This document shows, piece after piece, positions 51,198 to 60,000 of a stretch of 60,000 nucleotides of DNA. Location of the stretch: the NCBI RefSeq assembly GCF_000003815.2, contig NC_049981.1, positions 25,295,875-25,355,874 on the forward strand. The letters run 5' to 3'. Under the pieces are notes generated by a model that saw only the letters and a program-made list of their open reading frames with translations, was not told the origin of the DNA and did no database searches. Position 1 is the stretch's first letter. Each line of letters opens with the position of its first letter. The translations under genes were made by a program, and so were the position numbers. The DNA comes from Branchiostoma floridae. Its lineage: Eukaryota > Chordata > Leptocardii > Amphioxiformes > Branchiostomatidae.

Positions 51198-51404
51198 ATG
51201 GCGACCCGCGGTCTGGTCAAGGACCGCGCGCGATGGAGACTGATACTCGGGGGTTGGGGAACCTTTATCAGTCTGATGTATCTACAGCTGAGATGGTTCT
51301 GTAAACTAGATTTACACAGAAACGACACGGACAGATCGGAGGGACTGTATGATTTAGCCTGGTATAAAGGACGAACGAAACTGTTAGAGTTCCTGGACGT
51401 ATAA
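51198..51404 (+). CDS. Uncharacterised small ORF in a CpG-rich patch of intron 5
   Basis: From ATG 51198 (MATRGLVKDRARWRLILGGW) to TAA 51402-51404, 68 aa, with one hydrophobic segment (LILGGWGTFISLMYL) and a charged tail. It begins in a CpG-rich patch (51121-51240) unlike the rest of the intron. The opposite strand is open too. It may be an intronic small gene, an alternative first exon or chance. Confidence 0.2.
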   Translation: MATRGLVKDRARWRLILGGWGTFISLMYLQLRWFCKLDLHRNDTDRSEGLYDLAWYKGRTKLLEFLDV

Positions 51405-51569
51405 CTTCGCCAAATGAAGTTTATTACAATTTACGAATGGTACTTAATGTTTCTCAACGATTATGTAAGGTCTTCGTTTGATTCATGGATTATACCAGTT
51501 GATCATCTTTTTTCACCCAAATTACAGAAGTTGTCCAAAGTATAAGATAAAAGTCTTATCTTGAAAAAT

Positions 51570-51960
51570 AATTATAACATTTCCTCATCAATCATGCAAA
51601 TGAGATCCTGATTTTCATAATCTATGTTAGATGACGTTAACTTTCATTTAACTTCCAAATGCCACAAGAAAGAATTTTCCTCATTTACCACTGAAATTAT
51701 TTCCTCACTGATCATGCAAATTAGGTCTCAAGTTTTTATCTGTCTATGGTTTTCTCTTCCTCAATTACTTTTGTTACATGTTTAACTAGTCATTGAACGC
51801 AGTAGACTTTTTTTATTTGAATGGCAAGCATCTAACGTTAATCATGTCTAGCTATCTACACAGCAAAAATAATGAGTCATTCTCTTTCAAACTCTCAAAC
51901 AAAACCGACCCCTGCAATTCCAAAAATAATGTGCTAGGCAGCTTTCTATGATACAAAAGA
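51570..51960. repeat. Diverged copy of the octamer repeat (intron 5)
   Basis: Contains TTTCCTCATCAATCATGCAAAT, TTTCCTCACTGATCATGCAAAT and TTACATGTTTAACTAGTCATTGAACGCAGTAGA, which match units at 4430-5050 in order. Much more diverged, so an old dispersed copy. Confidence 0.5.
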
Positions 51961-53444
51961 TGAAACGTAAACTTTTTCGAAGTCTCGAAACTTTACCAAA
52001 GTTGGGAAACTTCTCTTATATAATAGTGCCAATTGCTATTCCCTAGGGTCCCCAATTTCAGGCGCAATCACACAGATGCTGAAATCGATATGGACTGTAT
52101 TACCTGCGCCAACAAAGCCATTACCTCTCGGCACTCCAATCCCAGTGTTTATAGACATTAGATTTCTATTTGTTGAGTCTTAACTACAGGCAGAACCACA
52201 GGAATTGGGCGGCTCTTGGTGGATTACCTAGGACTCGACCTGATCAAACAGTGTCAGGACGTTATAGACAGAAGGAATAACATTCAGGTATTTCGCATGC
52301 CAGCAGTAATGATGATGGACTGATTCTGGTAGCAGTTTTGGTATGTGACCAGACTTGGCGGTGATTTGTCACACAACTACGGAGCGCCACGATTCTTCAT
52401 GGTATCGATCCAGGCGACAGTGACGCATGTGCGGCAACCGCGTTGCCTTTGAACAAACGCTTCTGTCGTGAAAGGCGACGGAAAAGTTTTGGAGAGAAGG
52501 ATAGAAACTAAGCTTGGATGGATTTGTATGGTGTTTGAAATGTGGGTACTAGGTGGGAACTCTGCTACAGGAAAGCTGGTGACAAATGACAATGTATGTT
52601 TGGAACGAGAGTAAGGAACTGACTGAAGAAGTAACATTACAAAAGAATGGTAACTGCTTTACCAACATGGCAGAGTCGTCTTTACTTCAGACTTGTAGTT
52701 CTAGAGACTTGAGCAAAATGTGGAGGCCATTTCGTAGTTTACTTCACAATAACAAATCATTGAAATATCTTATCTTAAACGCTCAATCTATCAGCCTTTC
52801 AAAGTGTTTCCATATAGTCCAAATTGGATTCAATGTTTCTAGAATGTTCAAAAATAGTACCGATACGGCTGACCATGTCTGCATCCTTAGCAACTTTTGG
52901 AAGTAGCTCCTGTCATTCCAACCCCCTGAACAGTAGCAGGCAGAAGGCCAAGACTCTGATTGAGTGGACAATTGCATGGTCGTGTACAAGAAAACTCATT
53001 CTTCTACCCGTAACGCTAACCTCAAATTAAACGTGACGGAATAGTAGTTTTCCAGCTGCAACAGAGAGGAAATTATAAGATGACACTGATGCCTGGCACG
53101 GCAAGCAGGTGGATATAATCTCGCCTTTGTTCTCCCTTCCACCCTTTGTCTGTACAATGGAACATATCCAGCTGGAACACGGGGTGATAGCGCAGGCTGT
53201 CACCATGACTGATGCTGCCATTTTACCGCCTTCCCGGCGACACGGCATGTATAATGAACACTTATCGGGCCTGTGAAGGGAATTCGATCGTCGTTTCTGA
53301 ACCTCATTCCGATTAATGTCCCCAAATAAATCGTAGAGATCAACCGAGATGATGGGAGCGTGACGGTCACTGTAAGGGGGTTAGGTGAGCTATCTGTGGG
53401 GTGGCGGCATGCATAGAAATCACCCACTAGTTTCTAGACCTCTC

Positions 53445-53715
53445 AGTCTTTCTTGGGCCATTTGCTGGAAGGTGAAGGTAGTCTCATGGCTTTTTCTAAT
53501 GCAGTAGGGCTGTGGTTATTATTCACTATGTCTATTGGAATTTGGAGGCCATCCATCTCCTTAAACCACCTTTTACCTCCCCATACAAACTCGGTACCCA
53601 TTTTACAACTGGATAGGTGAAGTGTCTTTCCCAAGGACACGGCGTCTAGCCAGAAATTCTAGGAATCGAACTCGTGATGTCTGGCCACTCGGTCATTCGG
53701 CACCACAACGTCATC
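53445..53715 (-). mobile_element. tRNA-derived SINE, minus strand (intron 5)
   Basis: On the minus strand a tRNA-like head shows an A-box-like CCGAATGACCGAGTGGCC (53683-53700) and a B-box GAGTTCGATTCCT (53661-53673). A body follows with GTCCTTGGGAAAGACACTTC and AAAATGGGTACCGAG. This head-body layout is typical of tRNA-related SINEs. The same body occurs without the head at 7550-7730. Confidence 0.65.
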
Positions 53716-53969
53716 TGGGAGAATGTTACCGTTAGAGCCAATCAAATGCTGTATTTCTTAAGATGATGGGGTAAGAGTTTTTTTTTTTCTATTTTGCTTT
53801 TGGACAGACGAGGAGTATTGTTCTTAAGCAGCACAGAAGAAAGGTAACAATTAACAATTGACAATTAAATCAACTTTTAGAACCCAGCTAATGACTTGAA
53901 CTTAATCGATATTTCATTTTGTACGTCTTTCTGTAAACTACCTACATTAACGAAAATCAGGAAAATCCG

Positions 53970-54300
53970 TTTTTCCTTTCTTGAGTTATCACCTTCGGAA
54001 ATTTCTGCCAAAAAAGCCTGTGCAATTCCAGAAATTTACGTTACTTCTTCCCAAGCACAAGAGTTATCCCACATGTAAAAATCGTGACCACAGCTTGTTC
54101 AGAACACAAAACATCAAACCCAGAAGTTCCGCTGTAGGATCAAGGGTGACATCCCACAAACACACCAAGTTAGTATGAAACCAATCTATCCAGCAGTTCT
54201 TGAGTTATCTTGTTGACAGACCGACAGACAGACACACGCACACACACACACATTACACACACGCACAGGCACACACACACACAAACACACACACAATTGA
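53970..54300 (-). repeat. Dispersed CA-tailed repeat family, copy 5 (intron 5)
   Basis: Contains CCAAGCACAAGAGTTATC, AAATCGTGACCACAGCTTGT, AGAAGTTCCGCTGTAGGATC and GCAGTTCTTGAGTTATCTTG, then a (CA)n tract at 54220-54295. The order matches copy 1. Confidence 0.45.
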
Positions 54301-56945
54301 TATTTCATGGGGGTAATGACTGAGTTGGAATTGTATGCGTGGGTGGACAGAATAAAGTACACTGCAACACCGTCGATTACAAGACGAATCTTTAATGTGT
54401 AACAAAACGACCGTGTACCGACCGGATGAGAGTTCTTTATAGCTGCGTAAATCGGCTACAGCACAGAGGAAACGAGCTGCAGACTCCGACTGAGTAGACA
54501 TGATATTGGAACATTTGTAGGTCATCTGTTCCGTAAATAGGAGAACACAAAGGTAAGAGTGATATACATTTACGGAGTGAATGGAAACTTTCAAGGTATA
54601 CACGACCATCCATATGGCCATTTACTTCAAATAATAACGTACGGATGTAGCAGACTAAAGTCGTCCCATCAAACTTAAGTGGTATTGCATTTGAAACTTC
54701 TAGGTATTGAAGCTGCAGGCTTGTTCAATTGAAATTTCCTCTCTTCAAGCCATTGATGTCGTGAGGGCTCTGAATGAAAGAAAATATCTATTCACCTGAA
54801 GTACAAAGACCACAGCACCATAATCTCACTACCAAAATGTAGAAAAGAGGTACGGAAACGATCCTTTTTATACGAAGCGACACTGCTCCATAGCAATGAA
54901 GTCGAACATCTCTTCATCAACGACATGTATGTACATTTGTACATTTATCTTGATGATTTCGGCGGTTGTAGTTTTTAATTTTTATAATTGTGTGACTGTT
55001 GTTGCGATTTTGAATCGTTTCGTTTTCCAAAGGTCCTTGGTTTTCTTGGGACAATTGTGTTACGATTTTGCACTCCAATCCGCAATGTACAATGTCAAAA
55101 CGATATAGACATCCTATACAGATATCTAAAATACTTTCAAAGTCAAGCCGTTTGCGAAATCGTTTACGGAAAGAACATAAATAGCAATAAATCAGACCTT
55201 TCATGTCTGTCAAATTCTAATCAAGTTCTTTGATTGATTGACCAACTTACACTTAAAGGCCTGAATCGGAAATACAAAATCAATCACATCATGTACTGAA
55301 TATCCGTATTGGAAAATTTGTAGGTCATCTATTCCATACATCAGGTCCCATGAAGATGACTGATATCAGCGGAGTGATAGCTGAATGCCAAGGTAACACT
55401 CCTATCGATTTGGGCCTGAGCCTTTAAGGGTAAAAGCTTCCATCACGTCGCCTTTTTGTACAGTATAACCTTTTTAGATGTTGGGTTCCCATACGTATGC
55501 TTATCTGCCGACAATCAGTTTCCTCCAAGCAATTCATCGCATGTTGCGAGACATGAAAAAGAAGCGACACGAAGGCCCGAACAGGAAGTCTCAATCCGTG
55601 AAGTAGCGAATGACCGATTGCAGCCGGGGGATGGGTGGCCATTATTCATTCATGACAGAGTAACGATGTACTTTCGGGTTTTGTGTCCTTTTAAATGCGT
55701 GGAGACCAAAGGGACAATGTCGTTTTGCGAGCACACTATAAAGCGGCCATTTAAAACTGGTACATGACACTGTTACGTATGGGACTGATACCAAATACTT
55801 CCGCGGCAAATTCGTCTTTCATTTGGATTGCCCAACAAAATACAACTGACATCCGAACCTTTCACTCGAGCTTGAAAACTTCTGAAGTTTGTTCCCAGCA
55901 ACTAAAAGTTGTTGCAGAGCTGAATTGCATGTAATCAATCACCCCAAGTCCTCAAATTCCCTTGGTTACACGCATTGCGGAATGCCGGTTTTGTAGCGAT
56001 GGATTTTTACCCAAATTAATGGGCTCCAGTGGGCCTCCGGGGCTGCTATGTAATTCTGTCTTCCCGCCACATACATCACGTACTCATCCTGTCATTGAAT
56101 TCTTAGGGCCCTTAGGAGTGTGACGTCTTGTAGCCACGGGCGGCTAGGAAACGGGCCTGTCAGCAGAATTCCCAAGCGACTGTAATGCGCCTTAATAGAC
56201 ACTTCTGCAATCCGTCATCAGTCGTCAACTGGCACCCGGGGGGCATAAACCTTGGCAACATCACACGGGAACGAATGGCGCACTTTTAGACTCTCTCGTT
56301 CCTTAAATAAGGCAGGAAGGACGTCGTGACTCGTGCTCTATCGCAGGCTCTACAAACCATCGCCTGTGACGCCTGCATGTGCAGAAGAAGTTAGAAGGCC
56401 TGAAAACTTATAATCGGCCCCTATCGCATGGTAAAGATTTACTGATTGCCGCTATCAGGATTACAGCTAACACTTGTAACAGTGGGTATGGGATATGCGG
56501 TGCACTGATGACATATCCCCTATATCTTTCTATGAAACCAGCTTTTAGCTAGGATGGTTAAAAAGTTCGAGTTTCCCCAGGTCTATCTGTAGTGTTAGCG
56601 GTGGTCACACATGTTGCGGATATCACAGATCACTCATTGGCTCCCTGGACGGAGATTATATTTTCAGCGTATAACTTTGTTTGGACTAGTGTGCGCGCAG
56701 TTATTTGAGTGACAGCTAGTGAGTGGGAAGATGAACGCAAAGGTCAGACATGGCGGAGCGACAGGAAGTACAGGAATACAGGTCAGAGGTGGTAGAACTA
56801 GTCATTACTCACACATGTCAGTCCAGGTCATGGAAGGGGCTATATACATGTACATGTATATACGGAGCTACTAATATTGCTTTTTGTTCTGTTTTGGTTT
56901 TCGCAGTTATATCTTTTTATCATGTACCTGTATCTGTATCTATAT

Positions 56946-57020
56946 AGCCGGTATAACCGCCTTTCGGCGTAACACACCAGCTTCGCAGTCACGCGGTGCG
57001 GCAGCAGCTGGTTATATTAT
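56946..57020. repeat. ~70-bp palindromic element, TATAACC...GGTTATA family
   Basis: GGTATAACCGCCTTTCGGCG..., then TAACACACCAGCTTCGCAG, and ending GCAGCAGCTGGTTATA. Related copies lie at 12173-12225, at 22485-22560 in inverse orientation, and as tandem fragments at 22560-22720. The short terminal TATAACC repeats suggest a tiny foldback element. Confidence 0.55.
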
Positions 57021-57639
57021 ACTGAACGATCATGCTAGCCATGTTCACAATAGAGAGACAGGAAGTGATCAATTGATACATGAGATGTTAATCAAAACCT
57101 CATTTGCATAATTATGAAACTAGTAACAATACGTAGAGGAGTCGTGGGATATTTATTTGTTACTTCTTAGTAAATTTCCGTTCATTACAGAACAGTGGGG
57201 CCCCAAACGTTGTCGATTCGGTATGTATTAGGGGCAGACTTTAGAGGTTGTATATTTAAGCTAGCGTTGCAGTGAGTGCACATTACCACCAGAAACATCA
57301 GCAGACGACTTCAGGTACCTGTAAGAACATCTGCCACAGACAGTCAGGCACCAAACCTTACCACTATCAATGTTTCGGTAGTGCATCTTTTTGTTTGTCT
57401 ACGATGTACCCTAAACCATGTTGACACTGGCGTTGTCCTGGGTGTGCATTAGTACTGAGAGTATTAGCGGAGCATGGCAGGTTGATGGATCGCACCCTAA
57501 GAGAACACCTCGGTTCATAAACACAAGTTCCATGCGATCTGAAGGGATGAGACTCAAGAGAGGAACAAAAAAAAACAAAAACAGTTCACCTGTGGTGATG
57601 ATGTAACAATACTTATCAGCGTAGAAAGTTGAATAGACT

Positions 57640-57720
57640 AGAACAAAACAGAACAGGCTGGAACAGAATAGGATAGGATAGAACAGAACAGAACAGCATC
57701 GAACAGAAAAGAATAGAACG
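57640..57720. repeat. GAACA-rich tandem tract (intron 5)
   Basis: Repeated AGAACAGAAC and AGGATAGGAT pentamers and variants. Low complexity. Confidence 0.85.
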
Positions 57721-58464
57721 TCAAATCAGAATAGACTACAAACTTAACATTAAAAGTTGGGCTTAAAGACCTTTTCCTGCATTACTTAGGCAGACGGACA
57801 TGATGATGAGTTATCAATTCAATAGTCTCTTTAAATAAAAAGATCTCCCCTTGCCGAATTTCTCCATATATTTACCAGCCCTTGTTTACTTCGGTAAAGA
57901 TGCGATGATGTCAACGGTGACCTCTATCTAGATTTCATTCAGTATTTGCAATGCCTTTTAATACTTTGATTTTTCCTAACTAGATGGATGATCATGTTTC
58001 TTATTCTCCTTTTTCAGAGGAGCCATTTCATTTGTGTGTTTACCATCTATTTGTTTGTTTGTTTGCTTATGTTTTGTATGATAAGGTTGTTTTTATGGCA
58101 CGTACATATAAAGGCATGAAAAACGAGACACTATGGATGACTCAATCGGCTGGTTGATACGGGTATATTGAAATTTAGCTTTTTATATGATTCTGGTGGA
58201 ACGTCAGACATTTCCTCGGCAATTCTCTGATTGGTTAAGATTGGAGACCTTTAAAAGCAAGGTATTTCTTATTGGGACTCCATATTGGTCAACATACTGA
58301 GTTCTTATCGGCTGTCCCCAACAACTTCATCAATCACGTAACGGTACATGTATACTTTTCCAGGTGTTGCCCTTGGTGAAATGAAAATACCTCGTTCACG
58401 AGTGCCAATGGCAATGTTAAAAACCGAGACGGGAGATCACATAGACTTCCAACTCCCATTGATA

Positions 58465-58511
58465 CCATTGCTCATGTGAGGTCATGTGTTCACATGACAC
58501 GTGAGCAATGG
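58465..58511 (+). other. Near-perfect hairpin upstream of last exon A
   Basis: CCATTGCTCATGTGAGGTCA.. pairs with ..TGACACGTGAGCAATGG: arms of about 21 pairs with a small bulge and only about two unpaired bases at the tip. It lies 231 nt before exon A in the pre-mRNA. It could be a DNA palindrome left by a foldback insertion or an RNA structure affecting acceptor choice. Confidence 0.6.
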
Positions 58512-58742
58512 GGTCGGCTTTGTTGAAGATAACCAGGTTTCTGTTTGGAAATTCGTTGCCAAAGCTGAGAAAAAAGTGATGCAAAGACCCGAGTAGGAAG
58601 TCCCAGTCCAGCTACTTCTGGTTGACCAACTCTCTAATTTGTTGAAAAAAATTCCCTTTGAAATAGTTTGTAAGAAAAGTGTCATGAAGACAACTGTTGT
58701 GACTTGTGATGTTGAGTGTGTGTGTTGTTATGTCCCTTACAG

Positions 58743-58819
58743 AGTTCGCAATCATGGTCGACATCAAAAACATCTTGAAGAACGACCCAAGGGTTGAAAG
58801 CCACGGGCAGCGTCACTGA
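58743..58819 (+). CDS. Calmodulin-like gene, alternative last coding exon A (tail ESHGQRH)
   Basis: After acceptor CCCTTACAG the sequence continues the split Glu codon in frame: E-F-A-I-M-V-D-I-K-N-I-L-K-N-D-P-R-V-E-S-H-G-Q-R-H and TGA at 58817-58819. The E-F completes EF-hand 4, and the following helix corresponds to the E-E-F-V-Q-M-M of calmodulin but runs on for 20 residues. The product is 166 aa. The acceptor tract is UG-rich (GTTGAGTGTGTGTGTTGTTATG) rather than a plain U tract, which suggests regulated use. No AATAAA is visible between this stop and exon B, so an mRNA using acceptor A would carry exon B as 3' UTR. Confidence 0.85.
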
Positions 58820-59079
58820 AGAAACGCGGCAAAGAGGTAGTGGAATTACGTCACCAATCTACGTCATCACCTCCATGTCTGTCCGCCATCTTGTTTCCTG
58901 AGCCTTTCTGTTGGCATTGATTTTGAATCAATTTTGTTTTTGCAGCAGTTGCCAAGAAACACTACTAATTCACTCGAACCTAACCGCCACACTATCACTG
59001 TACAAGAACAGTCATCAAGAAATTTCTTGCCTTTGTTTGAAGACGACTCAAAGTTTGTTTTGTTTTGTTTTCTGTTTAG

Positions 59080-59183
59080 AATTTGCCATTATGGTTGACA
59101 TCAAGAATATCTTGAAGAATGACCCAAGAGTTCAGCAGCAAAGTAACGGTTCGCATCAGAAACACAGAGTCACGTATGTGTAG
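59080..59183 (+). CDS. Calmodulin-like gene, alternative last coding exon B (tail ending TYV)
   Basis: After acceptor TTTTCTGTTTAG, preceded by a strong U-rich tract, the exon reads E-F-A-I-M-V-D-I-K-N-I-L-K-N-D-P-R-V, identical to exon A. It then diverges to QQQSNGSHQKHRVTYV and TAG at 59181-59183, giving a 175-aa product. The shared 18 codons differ from exon A at nine third positions and nowhere else. The extreme C-terminus T-Y-V fits a class I PDZ ligand (S/T-x-hydrophobic). A possible internal donor (CAAA|GTAACG at about 59142) could join the exon to further sequence outside the window; I regard the TAG as the more likely end. Confidence 0.85.
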
Positions 59184-60000
59184 AAACGTCATTTCCGGAC
59201 ACGATACGTCATTTCCTTGAGAGGGAGAGAGCTGTGCACCATGGTTGAAAATTGCTGCTGCGGGGTCAGCATCGAGAAGGCCTCCGGTGTTCCGGACATG
59301 CTCAAGGACCAAACACCTGCTGAAGTCAAAGGACGATATGAGAACATGGCGGTCACCCGTAGTTACCATGGCAATACGGTTACCATAAGTCCCATAAGAA
59401 CCAGAAAATTGCCATGTCTTAACGCCGTAGGCTAGATAACAATGACGACAGGTGGTTGATTTAAGACACTTGCTTTGATTCGAGAAAAGTGTCATATTGT
59501 GGACAAAGGCAGCTTATGGGAAGAGTAGACTCTGGCCAGTAAGATAGATGATACAATAATGTAAACTGGTATCCATCCTTTTCTAGCTCTGATCATGAAT
59601 CTTGCTTCTCTATTGGCACCCATCCGCATTGACATGCTGGGACCAGACAACATTTAAAGTAAAGCGATCATATATAGGAGCAAACCGGGGCCAGAAGCGG
59701 ATGGATACCGGGCTAACAATAGCGATCCAGCCTATTAGCACAGTGTCATCCTCTACCCGAGTCTGTGCGCGGAGTACGGAACGTGAGACCACACAGTCTC
59801 ACTATGGAGACAAACGAGTCCACATGTTTAGCACCTTTAGAGTCTCGTCTTATTCTCCTCATCTGAAATGCACGGATGTCGTCCTTGCCGGAGGCCTGGC
59901 CCTGAATGGAGACTTATAGCTTTTAGAGGTCGTTTTTCAAGCGGTTTTAAATACTAAAGCGGTCGAAACATCGACCGAAATAAACTAACCGTTTCTACAG
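59184..60000 (+). other. Probable 3' UTR of the calmodulin-like gene
   Basis: No EF-hand or other recognisable coding continues here. An open frame at 59241-59435 has no homology I can see. The segment contains CATTTCC-type repeats just after the stop and one AATAAA near the end. The last bases (CTAACCGTTTCTACAG) resemble a 3' splice acceptor, so another exon could begin just beyond the window. Confidence 0.5.
59979..59984 (+). terminator. Candidate polyadenylation signal AATAAA
   Basis: A canonical AATAAA about 800 nt after the exon B stop and the first good candidate downstream of either last exon. Cleavage would fall close to or beyond the window end. The signal is short and common by chance. 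Confidence 0.4.

Larger units (their letters stand above)
50492..58742 (+). other. Intron 5 of the calmodulin-like gene
   Basis: 8251 bp to acceptor A or 8588 bp to acceptor B. It contains two copies of the CA-tailed dispersed repeat, a diverged octamer repeat (51570-51960), a small CpG-rich patch with an open frame (51121-51404), a minus-strand SINE (53445-53715), a short TATAACC palindromic element (56946-57020), a GAACA-rich tract (57640-57720) and a hairpin (58465-58511). A duplicated segment also occurs at 54505-54590 and 55300-55390. No other convincing exon was seen. Confidence 0.85.
39576..59183 (+). other. Calmodulin-like EF-hand gene, coding span (exons 2-6, two alternative last exons)
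   Basis: This is the only gene I can read with confidence. Five coding exons join in frame through GT-AG introns to a protein of 166 residues (last exon A) or 175 residues (last exon B), counting an initiator Met from an upstream exon. Four EF-hand loops lie at about residues 21-32, 57-68, 95-106 and 131-142, all with Asp at position 1 and Glu at position 12, so all four should bind calcium. By eye roughly 70 % of residues match vertebrate calmodulin over its 148 residues. The EF1 loop and some flanking residues look more like skeletal troponin C. Exon lengths 31/144/110/136 and phases 0,1,1,0,1 reproduce calmodulin genes (31/144/107/136). The C-terminus extends 17-26 residues beyond calmodulin. 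Introns are 8447, 322, 1726 and 8251 bp (8588 bp to exon B). The expected role is a cytosolic calcium sensor; target proteins are unknown. Calmodulin-like genes are known in lancelets from memory, so the family itself is not new. Confidence 0.93.

Noticed and set aside
54220-54300. CRISPR-like or satellite array
   Set aside because: Only a CA dinucleotide tract at the end of a dispersed repeat; no spacers or fixed repeats.
58941-58969. Strong acceptor TTTTGTTTTTGCAG between exons A and B, giving a tail AVAKKHY
   Set aside because: It would replace the calcium-binding Glu at position 12 of EF loop 4 with Ala and shares no homology with A or B; most likely cryptic.
59217-59435. 72-aa frame downstream of exon B
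   Set aside because: No acceptor of normal type precedes it and no resemblance to the EF-hand tail is convincing; treated as 3' UTR.

Overview
This is a eukaryotic, animal-type genomic window: about 40 % GC, long introns, many dispersed repeats, CA/TG microsatellites and two assembly gaps (263 N at 14573-14835, exactly 100 N at 16274-16373). The repeat landscape and the calmodulin-type gene organisation fit a marine deuterostome, most likely a lancelet (Branchiostoma). That assignment is inference and was not tested by any search.

One gene can be read with confidence. It is a plus-strand, four-EF-hand calmodulin-like gene with coding exons at 39576-39606, 48054-48197, 48520-48629, 50356-50491 and a last exon. 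Exon lengths (31, 144, 110, 136) and intron phases (0,1,1,0,1) are those of vertebrate calmodulin genes, except for one extra codon in the central linker. As in calmodulin genes, the start codon must lie alone at the end of an upstream first exon. The best candidate is ATG 9204-9206, downstream of a CpG-rich, promoter-like stretch (8660-9130) with a MEF2/TATA-like element at 8808-8817. That would make intron 1 about 30 kb, and the link is unproven.

The main discovery candidate is the 3' end. Two consecutive, mutually homologous last exons, A at 58743-58819 and B at 59080-59183, both fit the same upstream donor in frame. They encode the same first 18 residues, and the 9 codons that differ there all differ only at the third base. 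They then diverge into two tails (ESHGQRH-stop and QQQSNGSHQKHRVTYV-stop). Tail B ends in a class I PDZ-ligand-like T-Y-V. The acceptors differ in type (UG-rich before A, U-rich before B), and a near-perfect hairpin (58465-58511) sits upstream of A. This suggests an EF-hand calcium sensor whose C-terminus, and perhaps its scaffold partner, is chosen by splicing.

Layout: 1-8660 is repeat-rich intergenic DNA (an octamer-rich tandem array at 4290-5050, foldback elements, microsatellites). 8660-9206 is the candidate promoter and first exon. 9207-39575 is presumptive intron 1 or intergenic DNA with LINE remnants, SINEs, foldbacks and gaps. 39576-59183 is the coding part of the gene. Intron 2 holds a foldback element and a duplicated ~300-bp segment. 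Intron 5 holds SINEs, octamer-repeat copies and a small CpG-rich patch with an open frame. 59184-60000 is probable 3' UTR with AATAAA at 59979-59984 and an acceptor-like sequence at the very edge.
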